A stretch of 64,000 bases of DNA from Rheinheimera pleomorphica (GTDB lineage: Bacteria; Pseudomonadota; Gammaproteobacteria; Enterobacterales; Alteromonadaceae), in contig NZ_SIRR01000025.1 of assembly GCF_011634895.1 (NCBI RefSeq), positions 124,001 through 188,000 of the forward strand. The letters are read 5' to 3'. The position numbers were made by a program, and so were the translations under genes. This document shows positions 1-9,054 of the stretch, piece after piece (the stretch's first letter is position 1; every line of letters begins with the position of its first letter). The notes under the pieces were generated by a model. It was not told where the DNA came from. It did not search any database and saw only the letters and a list, made by a program, of their open reading frames with translations.

Positions 1-1268
1 GGTCTAGCTTAGTACAAACTACCTTCCTGGCACTGGGTTTTGCCGCCCTGGCGTTAATGCTGTTTTCAGGCGCTGTGCGCCGGCGTTTTCGTGTTTTTAT
101 TGAAAAGCATTTTTTTGCCAACAAATTTGATTACCGGCAAAAATGGCTGGAGCTGACCCAACACTTGCGTCAGGTTGATCTGAGTAGCGCTGAGCAGTAC
201 GACACCATTTTGCAAGCATGCCTTAATGCCATTGGTTACAGCCGCGGCTGCCTGGTGCGTATCATCGATAATAGCATTCTGCAGCAACTTGCCTGTGTAA
301 ACCGCCAGCCACTATCCGACGATGAAGAATGTCTGATCCAGCGCTATATCAGTCGCTATGCCAGCCAACATTGGTTAGTTGATTTATCAGACCATAAAGA
401 TGGTTTCGCCAGCGCTCAGTCTGATCTTACTGCTATAGATATTCAACTTATGTTACCCATACATTCGGATGGCCAACTGTGGGGTTTATGCCTGATTAAT
501 GCGCCAGAAGTGGATAAACAGCAACTTAACTGGGAACTACGTGATTACCTGATGCTGGTGACAGAGCAAATTTCCAGCTATCTATTGTTAATGCAAGCAA
601 GCAAAGCGTTAAGTGAGAATGCGCAGTTTGCCGCTTTTAGCCGCATGTCAGCGTTCGTCGTGCATGATCTTAAAAATGTAAAGGCACAAATCGATCTTAT
701 TCTGACCAACAGCATCAAGCATAAAACCAACCCTGAATTTATTGCAGATACCTTTGACACCCTAAATGCTATGCAGCAACGTCTGGCTAATATGCTCAGC
801 CAGCTTGCCAACAAACGTACCAGCGCTGCTGATGCTTCAACCTTTAGTGTAACCGAGCTGATACAGCAGGTGATTACGCAGCGCTGCGCCGGTAAACGGC
901 CACTGCCGCAACTGATTAGTCGCGATGACGTTCAGCTATCGCTGAATAAAGAACGTTTCGCCAGCGTGTTATATCATTTGATAGACAATGCACAACATGC
1001 TACGCCAGACGATGGCAGCATCACACTTCAGCTCAAACTAGAGCAACAGCAGATGTCTCTGAGTATTAGTGATACCGGTTGTGGCATGTCAGAGCAATTT
1101 ATCCGGCAACGTTTGTTTAAACCTTTTGATTCAACAAAGGGCAACTCAGGTATGGGCGTAGGTGCCTATGATGCGCTACACTTTGCACAACAACATAATG
1201 GCCAGCTACTGGTAAACAGCCAGGAAGGTATCGGAACTACCTTTACCTTGCAGCTTCCTTTACACTAA
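1..1268 (+). CDS. prsK: PrsK-type sensor histidine kinase, 3' part (5' end outside window)
   Basis: The frame is open from the first bases of the window, so this is the C-terminal part of a longer kinase. After a hydrophobic stretch comes a GAF-like region, then a phosphoacceptor box (VVHDLKN) and an ATPase domain with an N box (IDNAQHAT), a G1 box (DTGCGMS) and a glycine-rich G2 box (GNSGMGVGAYDA). The sequence and the gene order with the downstream regulator fit PrsK of the PEP-CTERM/exosortase system, a membrane kinase with several N-terminal helices. It should phosphorylate the next gene's product. The stop codon lies 34 bases before prsR, so the two are probably co-transcribed. The PrsK name rests partly on context; a generic HATPase kinase is the alternative. 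Confidence 0.85.
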   Translation, partial: SSLVQTTFLALGFAALALMLFSGAVRRRFRVFIEKHFFANKFDYRQKWLELTQHLRQVDLSSAEQYDTILQACLNAIGYSRGCLVRIIDNSILQQLACVNRQPLSDDEECLIQRYISRYASQHWLVDLSDHKDGFASAQSDLTAIDIQLMLPIHSDGQLWGLCLINAPEVDKQQLNWELRDYLMLVTEQISSYLLLMQASKALSENAQFAAFSRMSAFVVHDLKNVKAQIDLILTNSIKHKTNPEFIADTFDTLNAMQQRLANMLSQLANKRTSAADASTFSVTELIQQVITQRCAGKRPLPQLISRDDVQLSLNKERFASVLYHLIDNAQHATPDDGSITLQLKLEQQQMSLSISDTGCGMSEQFIRQRLFKPFDSTKGNSGMGVGAYDALHFAQQHNGQLLVNSQEGIGTTFTLQLPLH

Positions 1269-1302
1269 GCCGGTTTATTGCCGTAACAACAGGGATTGTT
1301 TA

Positions 1303-2658
1303 ATGAAGACTGTATTAGTCATAGAAGATGATATTGGCATTCAAAAACAGCTGAAATGGAGTCTGAGCGACTATGAATTAGTGTTTGCGCAGGACAGAGC
1401 CTCAGCGTTAACACAGTTGCGTCGCTACGAGCCTGACGTTGTCACATTGGATCTCGGGCTGCCGCCAGACCCGGCTAACGCCAGCGAGGGGCTAGCCTGT
1501 CTAAACGACATCCTTGCTGTCCAGCCAGACTGCAAAGTCATTGTCATTACCGGCAGCACAGATAACGAACACGCGTTAAAAGCTATTGCACTGGGTGCCT
1601 ATGACTACTATCAAAAGCCGGTTAACCCCGATGTGCTGAATATCATCTTAGCCCGGGCGTTCAAAATTAGTGAGCTTGAAGCTGAAAACCGGGCTTTAAA
1701 AACAGCCAATCTTGGCAACAACGATATTATCGGCAATAGCGATGCCATTTTAAAAGCATGCCGCACAGTGGAAAAAATCGCCCCCACTGAGATTACCACC
1801 TTGCTGCTGGGAGAAAGCGGTACCGGTAAGGAAGTATTTGCCCGCGCCATTCACAAGCAAAGCCCCCGCATAAAAAAGCCTTTCGTGGCTATCAATTGCG
1901 CATCGATACCAGAGAACCTGCTGGAAAGCGAGTTATTTGGCTATGAAAAAGGTGCCTTTACCGGCGCGAATAAAACCACGCTGGGCAAAATAGAATGTGC
2001 CAATGGCGGCACCTTATTGCTTGATGAAATTGGCGATATGCCGCTGAGTCTACAAGCCAAAATGTTACGTTTTTTGCAGGAGCGGGTGATAGAGCGCGTC
2101 GGCGGACGTCAGGAAATTGAAGTTGATGTCAGAGTTATTTGTGCCACACATCGCAACCTGGCCGATATGGTAGCACAGCAAAGCTTTCGCGAAGATCTGT
2201 ATTATCGTATCAGCGAAATAACGCTAATGATCCCACCTTTACGTCAACGTGGGCACGATATTATTGTTATAGCCAAAGCCTTGCTACACAGATTTAATCA
2301 GGAGTTTAATACACAAGTACAGGGCTTTACCGAATCAGCAATGCAGGCGATGCTGCATTACAATTGGCCCGGCAATATCCGCGAATTGCAAAACAAGCTA
2401 AAATCCGCGGTGATCCTGGCTGACAGCAAGTACATAACTGCAGAAGATCTGGGTTTATCTGCACAACAAGCGAAAACGGATACCTTACGTAAGGTGCGGG
2501 AACTCGCTGAAACCCAGGCGATACGACATGCCTATACACTGGCCAATGGTAACTTATCGAAAACCGCAGATGCTCTGGGCATAACCCGACCGACGCTATA
2601 TGCTTTGATTGATAAATATCGCTTGCACGACTTACGCAACACCGAAACAGAAACCTAG
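1303..2658 (+). CDS. prsR: PrsR-type sigma-54-dependent response regulator
   Basis: This 451-residue NtrC-like activator has three parts: a receiver domain with acidic pocket ED at residues 8-10 and phosphoacceptor Asp50, an AAA+ domain with Walker A GESGTGKE near 170 and the sigma-54 contact loop GAFTGA at 217-222, and a Fis-type helix-turn-helix at the C-terminus (NLSKTADALGITRPTLYAL). It should activate sigma-54 promoters after phosphorylation by PrsK. In PEP-CTERM bacteria this pair controls exopolysaccharide and PEP-CTERM genes. The usual next gene, the TPR protein PrsT, is absent: a terminator and a convergent TonB-type operon follow directly. Confidence 0.88.
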   Translation: MKTVLVIEDDIGIQKQLKWSLSDYELVFAQDRASALTQLRRYEPDVVTLDLGLPPDPANASEGLACLNDILAVQPDCKVIVITGSTDNEHALKAIALGAYDYYQKPVNPDVLNIILARAFKISELEAENRALKTANLGNNDIIGNSDAILKACRTVEKIAPTEITTLLLGESGTGKEVFARAIHKQSPRIKKPFVAINCASIPENLLESELFGYEKGAFTGANKTTLGKIECANGGTLLLDEIGDMPLSLQAKMLRFLQERVIERVGGRQEIEVDVRVICATHRNLADMVAQQSFREDLYYRISEITLMIPPLRQRGHDIIVIAKALLHRFNQEFNTQVQGFTESAMQAMLHYNWPGNIRELQNKLKSAVILADSKYITAEDLGLSAQQAKTDTLRKVRELAETQAIRHAYTLANGNLSKTADALGITRPTLYALIDKYRLHDLRNTETET

Positions 2659-2686
2659 ATAAATACGCTCATAATATAGCGCGTAC

Positions 2687-2715
2687 AAAAAACCCCACCG
2701 AAGTGGGGTTTTTTT
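2687..2715. terminator. Bidirectional rho-independent terminator
   Basis: An 8-bp perfect stem (AACCCCAC with GTGGGGTT) closes a CGAA tetraloop. It has an A-run on the left and a T-run on the right, so it can terminate transcription in both directions. It lies between the ends of prsR (plus) and the TPR gene (minus), where a shared terminator is expected. Confidence 0.9.
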
Positions 2716-2716
2716 C

Positions 2717-3976
2717 TTACAGGCTAATGCCTTTTTGCTTAGCTTTATCTTTGATATACGACTCCCAACTACGCACCTGACGTGACATAGCAGGATCTTT
2801 TTTCGCATTCATTAAAGCAGCGTAAGCCTCTTTATATTTGCGTTGATAGAAGTAAGCATCTACCAAGCTCATATAAATACTGGATGGCTTATCCACGTTT
2901 AACGACAGTGCTTTGTCGTAAGCCGCAATGGCTTCATTATATTTCTGGACCGCTGAATAAGCAGAGCCCTGGCGACGGTACGCATCGGCATCATTGGTTA
3001 GCTTTGCAAGCTCACCATAGTACTCAGCAGCACGCGAAAACTCGCGGGCAGACTGGTAATTAGATGCAATAAAGGTCAGATTGGTTTTGTCTTTCTTTAC
3101 CAAACCGCTCTTCATATACTTTTCCATCGTCACAGCCGCTTTATAAGGAATATTATTGTTAGCGTACATTTGCGCCAACATCCTTACTTCAGAGTCTTTT
3201 TCCAGATAACCTTGCGAGTAGGCCATTTGCAGCGTTGATAACGCCTTGCCGTACTCTTCAGTCAGTGTATAAAAGTTACCCAGATATACCCAGAACTGCT
3301 TATTCTCCGGAAACAGCTGCACCATAGTCTCAACAACAGCTACCAGCTCCTTGTAACGCTTTAAGTCGTACAAAGCAGCCATTTTCAGCTGATAAGGTCC
3401 TTCAACCGGCTTAGGGGCAAAGCGAATTGCATCATCTGCCGGCGCCAATACCTTAGCATGTTGATTCATCAGGTAGTACGCGTTAGCAATACGTAAATAA
3501 GCATCTGAATTTTGCTCGCCAGTGAACATAATCCAGTCTTCGTACGCTTTAATCGCTTTCTGGAACTGTTTATCCTGTAACAACATATCCGCTAACAGCT
3601 TCATCGATGTTGCCTGGTCATTAAATGTCAGCACATCTGGTTTTACTGCCAGTGTCAGATATTTAATTGCCTGCTTTTCATCTTTAGTTGCGTAAAGGTT
3701 ACCTAAGAAGCGATTAAGGGTTGCAGTGTCAAACTCATTACTTGAGTTAACATCCAGTAACACAGCAATTGCTTCATCCAACTTTTCTTCGTTGTACAAG
3801 TCAAAGGCTTTAACCAGCGTTTTACCTACACGCTCACCCACTATCTGCGTTTTGCGTGCTTTACGCTCTTCTACTTTAGCCATGTTAGGTTGCACAGCAG
3901 CCGCTACGGGTGCTGAACACACCCCTAGTGCTGTCATTACAACCAATGCTGAGGTAAGTTTTTTAAACTTTTTCAT
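2717..3976 (-). CDS. TonB2-system-associated periplasmic TPR protein
   Basis: A 419-residue protein with a signal peptide (MKKFKK, a hydrophobic core, then AAA near residue 27), followed almost entirely by tetratricopeptide-like helical repeats such as AYLRIANAYYLMNQ and AEYYGELAKL. It is the last gene of the DUF3450-ttpC-exbB-exbD-tonB operon and starts 1 base after tonB, with its ribosome-binding site inside the tonB 3' end. TPR proteins at this position are a regular companion of TonB2 systems in Vibrio and Shewanella relatives. A role as a periplasmic scaffold is inferred. It is not PrsT, despite its nearness to prsR, because its operon runs the other way. Confidence 0.8.
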   Translation of the reverse strand: MKKFKKLTSALVVMTALGVCSAPVAAAVQPNMAKVEERKARKTQIVGERVGKTLVKAFDLYNEEKLDEAIAVLLDVNSSNEFDTATLNRFLGNLYATKDEKQAIKYLTLAVKPDVLTFNDQATSMKLLADMLLQDKQFQKAIKAYEDWIMFTGEQNSDAYLRIANAYYLMNQHAKVLAPADDAIRFAPKPVEGPYQLKMAALYDLKRYKELVAVVETMVQLFPENKQFWVYLGNFYTLTEEYGKALSTLQMAYSQGYLEKDSEVRMLAQMYANNNIPYKAAVTMEKYMKSGLVKKDKTNLTFIASNYQSAREFSRAAEYYGELAKLTNDADAYRRQGSAYSAVQKYNEAIAAYDKALSLNVDKPSSIYMSLVDAYFYQRKYKEAYAALMNAKKDPAMSRQVRSWESYIKDKAKQKGISL

Positions 3977-3977
3977 A

Positions 3978-4592
3978 TCAACCTCCTGCCATATCTAAAG
4001 AGAAGTCCAGCTGAACTTGCATGCCTGGCTGCCTCATCGGCTTGCCATCAACAACCTTCGGGCTGTATTTCCAACGGCGCAGTGCACGAATGGCCTCACG
4101 GTCAAACACGCGACGCGGCTCAGCTTCTATCACTTCAACCTCGTCAACACTGCCGTCTTCCATAATGGTAAAGCGCAGTTTTACCCAACCTTGCAAACCA
4201 TCCCGGGCTGCCTGAACAGGATAACGCGGTTCTATCCGTACTATCGGTGTCGCATCGCCATCCCGCATCATGCTGGATGGGTCACCTAAACCGCCGGCAC
4301 CAGCTCCCAGTTCAAGCCCTGGCATATTAAAGCCAATAGCCCCTGCAGCATTTGCAGTTTCGGGCTCCGGCTGTGGTGCCTTAGGCGGTTGAGCCGGCGG
4401 TGGCGGTGGTGGCGGTGGTGGCCGACGTGTCTGTGTATCTGAATCGGGTGGCGTAGTGTTTAGCTCAATTACTATACGCTCTTGATCTACCACCGAACGC
4501 TCTCCGGAACCTTTAACCAGAAGGGCCATAATCAGAAACAGCACGAACGTTACCACAGCACCGATTATTAACGATGTCAGGAAACGTGCCAT
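3978..4592 (-). CDS. tonB: TonB energy transducer, TonB2 type
   Basis: A 204-residue inner-membrane protein with one N-terminal transmembrane helix, a periplasmic proline-rich stretch (RRPPPPPPPPPAQPP) and a C-terminal TonB domain (YPVQAARDGLQGWVKLRF, ending near WKYSPKVVDGKP). It should carry proton-motive energy from ExbB/ExbD to outer-membrane receptors. It is shorter than classical TonB (about 240 residues), as TonB2-type proteins are. It lies 2 bases after exbD. The run of nine prolines is encoded by a GGT/GGC/CCG-rich tract that could be prone to slippage. Confidence 0.92.
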   Translation of the reverse strand: MARFLTSLIIGAVVTFVLFLIMALLVKGSGERSVVDQERIVIELNTTPPDSDTQTRRPPPPPPPPPAQPPKAPQPEPETANAAGAIGFNMPGLELGAGAGGLGDPSSMMRDGDATPIVRIEPRYPVQAARDGLQGWVKLRFTIMEDGSVDEVEVIEAEPRRVFDREAIRALRRWKYSPKVVDGKPMRQPGMQVQLDFSLDMAGG

Positions 4593-4594
4593 AA

Positions 4595-4999
4595 TTACTT
4601 AGTCTCCCCGGCGATACTGATCACCAATGCCGGATCAGCAGCTTTAATCTGATCCATGACTTCCATCACTATACCGTGCTTCGCTTCTTTATCCGCTTGT
4701 ACAATAATAGTGTCGGTTGGTGACTCAGCTCTTAGTCTTTCAATATTGGCAGATACCCGCTCAATATCAACAGTACGCTTATCCATCCATATTTCGCCGT
4801 TTGCACGGACAGCAATAAAGATAGTCGCGCTTGGCTTTTTGACGGCCTGAGCAGCTTCTGGTTTATTTACATCGATACCCGCTTCCTTAACGAAAGACGT
4901 CGTTACGATGAAAAAGATAAGCATAATGAACACGATATCCATCATCGGCGTAATGTCGATTGCGGCTTCATCGTCTTCACGAATACGTTTACGTGCCAT
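4595..4999 (-). CDS. exbD: ExbD biopolymer transport protein
   Basis: This 134-residue protein has a single N-terminal transmembrane helix containing the conserved acidic residue that couples to proton flow (PMMDIVFIMLIFF, Asp21), then a periplasmic ExbD domain. It forms the stator with ExbB and energises TonB. It sits between exbB (11-base gap) and tonB (2-base gap), so the three are translated together. The length is normal for an ExbD2-type protein. Confidence 0.95.
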   Translation of the reverse strand: MARKRIREDDEAAIDITPMMDIVFIMLIFFIVTTSFVKEAGIDVNKPEAAQAVKKPSATIFIAVRANGEIWMDKRTVDIERVSANIERLRAESPTDTIIVQADKEAKHGIVMEVMDQIKAADPALVISIAGETK

Positions 5000-5010
5000 A
5001 AAAATCTCTC

Positions 5011-5538
5011 TTAATGATGCGGTAAGCTGTCAACGAGATCTGCTTTTTCCCGTTTAACTTTAACTTCCAGCCGCGAACTGAAAAATACGCCTGATAATGC
5101 AGCAACCATGCCCGCCATTGTTGGTATTGTCGCCATCGAAATACCAGCAGCCATCGTTCTTGGATTACCTGTCCCCATTGCAGCCATAATATCGAACACT
5201 GCAATCATACCGGTAACCGTACCCAGCAACCCAACTAAGGGTGACATAGCTACGAGCGTTTTAATCAGCAACATGCCTTGATCCAATTGAAGCGTCGCTT
5301 CGGAAATCCAGGTATCGCGAATTTTATGTGCATACCATGATGTGGTATCCGCACGGGCATCCCAGCGAGCAATAATGTCCCGCTTAACTTTTGGGAAAAC
5401 CCAGGTAACATACCAGTAGCGCTCCAACATCATAAACCACATAACGAGGAGCACCAGGGCGACAACGTATAATACGTTGCCACCAGTATGAATAAAATCC
5501 TGTACCGATTCCCACAGCTCAATAAGCTGGAGCATCAT
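5011..5538 (-). CDS. exbB: ExbB proton-channel protein of the TonB2 system
   Basis: A 175-residue inner-membrane protein of the MotA/TolQ/ExbB family: an N-terminal helix (LYVVALVLLVMWFMML), a cytoplasmic segment, and two further helices holding the signature GLLGTVTGM and the glycine/alanine-rich last helix. It forms the proton channel with ExbD. The length matches the short ExbB2 form. Its start ATG overlaps the stop of the upstream TtpC-like gene in TAATG, which suggests translational coupling. Confidence 0.93.
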   Translation of the reverse strand: MMLQLIELWESVQDFIHTGGNVLYVVALVLLVMWFMMLERYWYVTWVFPKVKRDIIARWDARADTTSWYAHKIRDTWISEATLQLDQGMLLIKTLVAMSPLVGLLGTVTGMIAVFDIMAAMGTGNPRTMAAGISMATIPTMAGMVAALSGVFFSSRLEVKVKREKADLVDSLPHH

Positions 5539-6905
5539 TAGGCTTTCTCCTTCTCCGCATGAGCAGCAACAATACCAGCGCTTTGCTCATCTAACACGTG
5601 CAGGATTGATTTCGCTTTAGAAGCCACAACGCTGTGTAAGAAAATCAATGGTAAGGCAGCAATCAGACCCAGGGCTGTTGTTACCAACGCCAGAGAGATA
5701 TCGCCAGCCATCAGCTTCGGATCGCCAGTACCGTACAGAGTAATGGTCTGGAATGTCTGGATCATACCGATAACGGTACCTAACAGACCCATCAGTGGCG
5801 CTACTGCAGCAAACAGTTTAATTAAACCAATACCACGGTCAACCTTCGGCGTTTCACGCAGAATAGCTTCGTCCAGTTTCAGTTCCAGGTTTTCAACGTC
5901 AGCAGAGGTATTCTGATGATAAACCGTCAGGATACGACCCAATGGGTTGTCTTTTGACGGATTGCCTAAATCTTTCAGCTGAGCACGGATCTTGGCACCA
6001 ACAACGCTAAGCACAGCAAAACGCTCGATGAAGATCAGTAAACCGATAACCAATAACACAGTGATCAGGTAACCTACCTGCTTACCCTGATGGTAGTAGT
6101 CCATCAGTGTGTTGCGCTGCTGGTTTAAGCGTAACAATGAGTTACCTTTAGTTGGGTCAACATAGAAACCCACCAGCTCACCTGCAGAAGCATTATGGTA
6201 GTCTGCTACAGAGTCATGCACTTTTGCTTGAGGCGCACGGCCTAATGGCTGCAGTTGGTCAGTGGTATCGTTACGTAACAGGTATTCCTGCTCAGCAGTA
6301 ATATGGAAAGTACCAAAACGGGTTACACGACGCGTTTCTGTACCGCCGTCAAGCTTAACCACTTCTGCATCGAACTGTGCAACTTTGCCTGACTCAGTCA
6401 TTTCAGTCAGCATTGCCAGCCATAAGTCTTCCATCTCTTGTAAAGTTGGCAACTCTTTGGCTTCTGCAATAGTACGCAGCGGCACATCACGATCCGGGTA
6501 CTGCGCGCTGATCAGTGATGTTGAAATATCACCGATAGCTTTGTTGGCAGATTGACGAATAACACCGAACACCTCACCCATAGTACCCAGGGCACTTTCC
6601 AGTTCAGTTTGCTTTTGCGCAATCAGAATGTCGTTATCAGCGTATTGCTTTTGCAAGCGCTTACCACGGGCTTCTTCATCAGCAAATTGCTTTTTCGCGG
6701 TATTCAGTAACGCTTGCTTATCAGCGCGATCGGCTAAAAACGCACGCTCACGCTCCTGATTAACCCGGCCTTCAACAACACGTTGTTTTTTTACTTGCTC
6801 AAGTAACTGATCCAGCTTAGCGGTATCAGCCACAGTGCTAAAAGTCACAGATGCGGAAAGTGTTACTGCCGCAGCTACGACGAAAGATTTCAATTTCATG
6901 CTCAT
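5538..6905 (-). CDS. ttpC: TtpC-like ExbB-family protein with periplasmic N-terminal extension
   Basis: A 455-residue protein with a signal peptide, a long helical periplasmic domain (coiled-coil-like between about residues 30 and 120) and a C-terminal MotA/TolQ/ExbB domain (GLLGTVIGMIQTFQTI). This matches TtpC, the extra component needed by TonB2 systems in Vibrio anguillarum. It lies between the DUF3450 gene (6-base gap) and exbB (1-base overlap). The periplasmic part is thought to contact TonB2 or its partners. A second in-frame ATG two codons downstream is an alternative start. The symbol is assigned by architecture and gene order. Confidence 0.85.
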   Translation of the reverse strand: MSMKLKSFVVAAAVTLSASVTFSTVADTAKLDQLLEQVKKQRVVEGRVNQERERAFLADRADKQALLNTAKKQFADEEARGKRLQKQYADNDILIAQKQTELESALGTMGEVFGVIRQSANKAIGDISTSLISAQYPDRDVPLRTIAEAKELPTLQEMEDLWLAMLTEMTESGKVAQFDAEVVKLDGGTETRRVTRFGTFHITAEQEYLLRNDTTDQLQPLGRAPQAKVHDSVADYHNASAGELVGFYVDPTKGNSLLRLNQQRNTLMDYYHQGKQVGYLITVLLVIGLLIFIERFAVLSVVGAKIRAQLKDLGNPSKDNPLGRILTVYHQNTSADVENLELKLDEAILRETPKVDRGIGLIKLFAAVAPLMGLLGTVIGMIQTFQTITLYGTGDPKLMAGDISLALVTTALGLIAALPLIFLHSVVASKAKSILHVLDEQSAGIVAAHAEKEKA

Positions 6906-6911
6906 TTGCTC

Positions 6912-7682
6912 TTACTCCGCTGCGAATAAAGGTACACGATCCATTTCAAGCTGGGCTTCACGACGCGCCATCTTGATAAAATTGGTCACTGAATTCATGT
7001 ACGAATCTGGTAATTCATCCCAGCTTTGTGTCGTTTTATTCCAGACCCAACCCGCGCTGCCATCCAGTGACTGAGCCATTAGTACCAAACGGCCTAAATG
7101 CACGTAGTCTACTGTCATTTCATTGCCAGCAATGGTTAAAGTGCCCTGGAACGCAGCCAGCTCAGAGCCATAGCCCATTTCAATGCTGTACGCTTCAAGG
7201 ATTTGACGGAACTGCTCTGAGCGCTGTACGTCTGAGCGTGCCATGATTTCACGGAGTTTTTCAACGCGATCCATACGACGTTCAGTACGCAGCGGAATAT
7301 CTGCCTGGACAAACTGTTCCAGCGCATCAATCATGCGGAACATTAACGGCACTGTGCCTTTGTTAGTATTTTCCAGGCCATCAATCTGACGCTGAATAGA
7401 GTTAATCTGACGCTGTTGGTCAGCAACCAGTGTCGCTAAAAAGTCATTATAAACTTTCAGGTTTTCAGTCTGATCGACTACCTGGCGGTACTCGCCCAGC
7501 AGCTCTTGTGACTGTTCATAAATAGTGTTGATTTTTTCCTGAGACTGCACTGCTGCGCGTTGGATCTGACTGCCTTCCTGATGCAAAGCTTTTAAATCTG
7601 TTGCCAGGGCACTCGCCGAGAAGGCGAAAGTACCGGCCAGAGCTGTAGCAACAAGACTCTTGCGAATTTTATTGTTAAACAT
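6912..7682 (-). CDS. DUF3450 periplasmic coiled-coil protein, first gene of TonB2 operon
   Basis: A 256-residue exported protein with a signal peptide (MFNNKIRKS, hydrophobic core, SALA cleavage site) and a long coiled coil (IQRAAVQSQEKINTIYEQ). It belongs to the DUF3450 family, whose genes regularly precede ttpC-exbB-exbD-tonB. The start at 7682 is chosen because a GGGAAC ribosome-binding site lies just upstream and a standard signal peptide begins there; an in-frame start 19 codons earlier would put unrelated residues before it. The 248 bases up to fba hold a small hairpin (CCCTC/GAGGG, 7758-7772) and AT-rich sequence but no convincing operator. Confidence 0.82.
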   Translation of the reverse strand: MFNNKIRKSLVATALAGTFAFSASALATDLKALHQEGSQIQRAAVQSQEKINTIYEQSQELLGEYRQVVDQTENLKVYNDFLATLVADQQRQINSIQRQIDGLENTNKGTVPLMFRMIDALEQFVQADIPLRTERRMDRVEKLREIMARSDVQRSEQFRQILEAYSIEMGYGSELAAFQGTLTIAGNEMTVDYVHLGRLVLMAQSLDGSAGWVWNKTTQSWDELPDSYMNSVTNFIKMARREAQLEMDRVPLFAAE

Positions 7683-7930
7683 AGTTCCCAACCAATTATT
7701 GCTGATTAACGTAACCTGAAGTTGTAAGGGCCTAGCCATTCTTAACGACAGAAAAGGCCCTCGGTTAGAGGGTAAACCGTCCGCATCATTACAGGTAAAA
7801 ACGCCCTTGTCAAGATAACGCAGGCGTCCAGAGGTCTGCTTAGATGCAGCTATTTCCGTGGTTTAGCACCCAATTTATGCACTATTAAACAAATGAAAAT
7901 TAATTTGTTATAATTCATTAATTTTTTTGC

Positions 7931-8995
7931 TTATTTTATATTCGGCGTTAATTTACCCGCCGAGTATAGCGCCACCATATCATCCAGTGATATGGCTTTG
8001 ATTTTGCTGCCGTGACCGGCAGCGTTAAAGGCCTCGTAACGGGCAATACAGATTTCCATCATGGCATTGACAGACGCTTGCAGATACTTGCGTGGGTCAA
8101 ACTCAGCCGGATGTTGCGCCAGATAGCGCCGGATAGCCCCGGTTGATGCCAAACGTAAGTCGGTATCTATATTGACCTTACGTACACCATATTTAATGCC
8201 CTGTTGAATTTGCTCAACCGGCACACCATAGGTTTCTGGGATCTGACCGCCGTTTTCATTGATCACCTGCAACCAATCCTGTGGTACCGAAGAAGAACCG
8301 TGCATCACCAGATGGGTATCCGGGATGCGTTCATGGATAGCTTTAATCCGGTCTATTGCCAGAATATCACCTGTTGGTGGCCGGCTAAACTTATAGGCTC
8401 CGTGCGAGGTACCACAAGCAATAGCCAGCGCATCAACCTGGGTTTCACGGACAAATTGTGCCGCTTCTTCCGGATCAGTCAGCATTTGATCATGGCTTAA
8501 AATGCAATCTGCACCTATGCCATCTTCTTCACCGGCTGCACCGGTTTCCAACGAGCCCAAACAACCTAACTCGCCCTCTACTGACACACCACAGGCATGC
8601 GCTATTTCTACAACTTTGCGCGTTATATCCGCATTGTAAGCGTAATCCATCGGCGTTTTGCCATCTTCACCCAAAGAGCCATCCATCATGACGGACGAGA
8701 AACCCAGTTGAATAGAGCGTTGACAGACAGCCAAAGAGGTGCCGTGATCCTGATGCATTACCACTGGTATATGCGGAAACTCTTCCACTGCCGCCAGAAT
8801 TAAATGGCGCAGAAAAGGCGCACCGGCGTATTTACGCGCACCGGCAGAGGCCTGCACGATAACCGGGCTGTCGGTTTTATCGGCCGCCAGCATAATAGCG
8901 CGCATTTGCTCAAGGTTGTTTACGTTAAAAGCCGGTATGCCGTAGCCAAACTCGGCAGCATGATCCAGCATTTGACGCAGTGAAATAAGGGCCAT
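7931..8995 (-). CDS. fba: Fructose-bisphosphate aldolase, class II
   Basis: A 354-residue zinc-dependent aldolase that cleaves fructose 1,6-bisphosphate to glyceraldehyde-3-phosphate and dihydroxyacetone phosphate. It starts [19 protein letters not shown], has the zinc-ligand motif VVMHQDHG and the glycine loop near GTSHGAYK, with the downstream MHGSSSVP. The form resembles the long class IIB aldolases found with transketolase. It lies 59 bases after pgk with a GAGAGGA ribosome-binding site, completing an epd-pgk-fba operon. No clear GC-rich terminator follows. Confidence 0.96.
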   Translation of the reverse strand: MALISLRQMLDHAAEFGYGIPAFNVNNLEQMRAIMLAADKTDSPVIVQASAGARKYAGAPFLRHLILAAVEEFPHIPVVMHQDHGTSLAVCQRSIQLGFSSVMMDGSLGEDGKTPMDYAYNADITRKVVEIAHACGVSVEGELGCLGSLETGAAGEEDGIGADCILSHDQMLTDPEEAAQFVRETQVDALAIACGTSHGAYKFSRPPTGDILAIDRIKAIHERIPDTHLVMHGSSSVPQDWLQVINENGGQIPETYGVPVEQIQQGIKYGVRKVNIDTDLRLASTGAIRRYLAQHPAEFDPRKYLQASVNAMMEICIARYEAFNAAGHGSKIKAISLDDMVALYSAGKLTPNIK

Positions 8996-9054
8996 GAAAT
9001 CCTCTCTTAATCTTTTAGGGTACAGTTGTAATATGACATTTTTATTATTTTTGT

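Noticed and set aside
4395..4425. GGT/GGC repeat tract that looks like a microsatellite
   Set aside because: It encodes the polyproline linker of TonB, which is expected in this protein.
7888..7912. An AT-rich symmetric stretch resembling a Fur box, 200 bases before the TonB2 operon
   Set aside because: The match to the Fur consensus is poor and the stretch is simply AT-rich; it is also placed nearer the fba end than the operon start.
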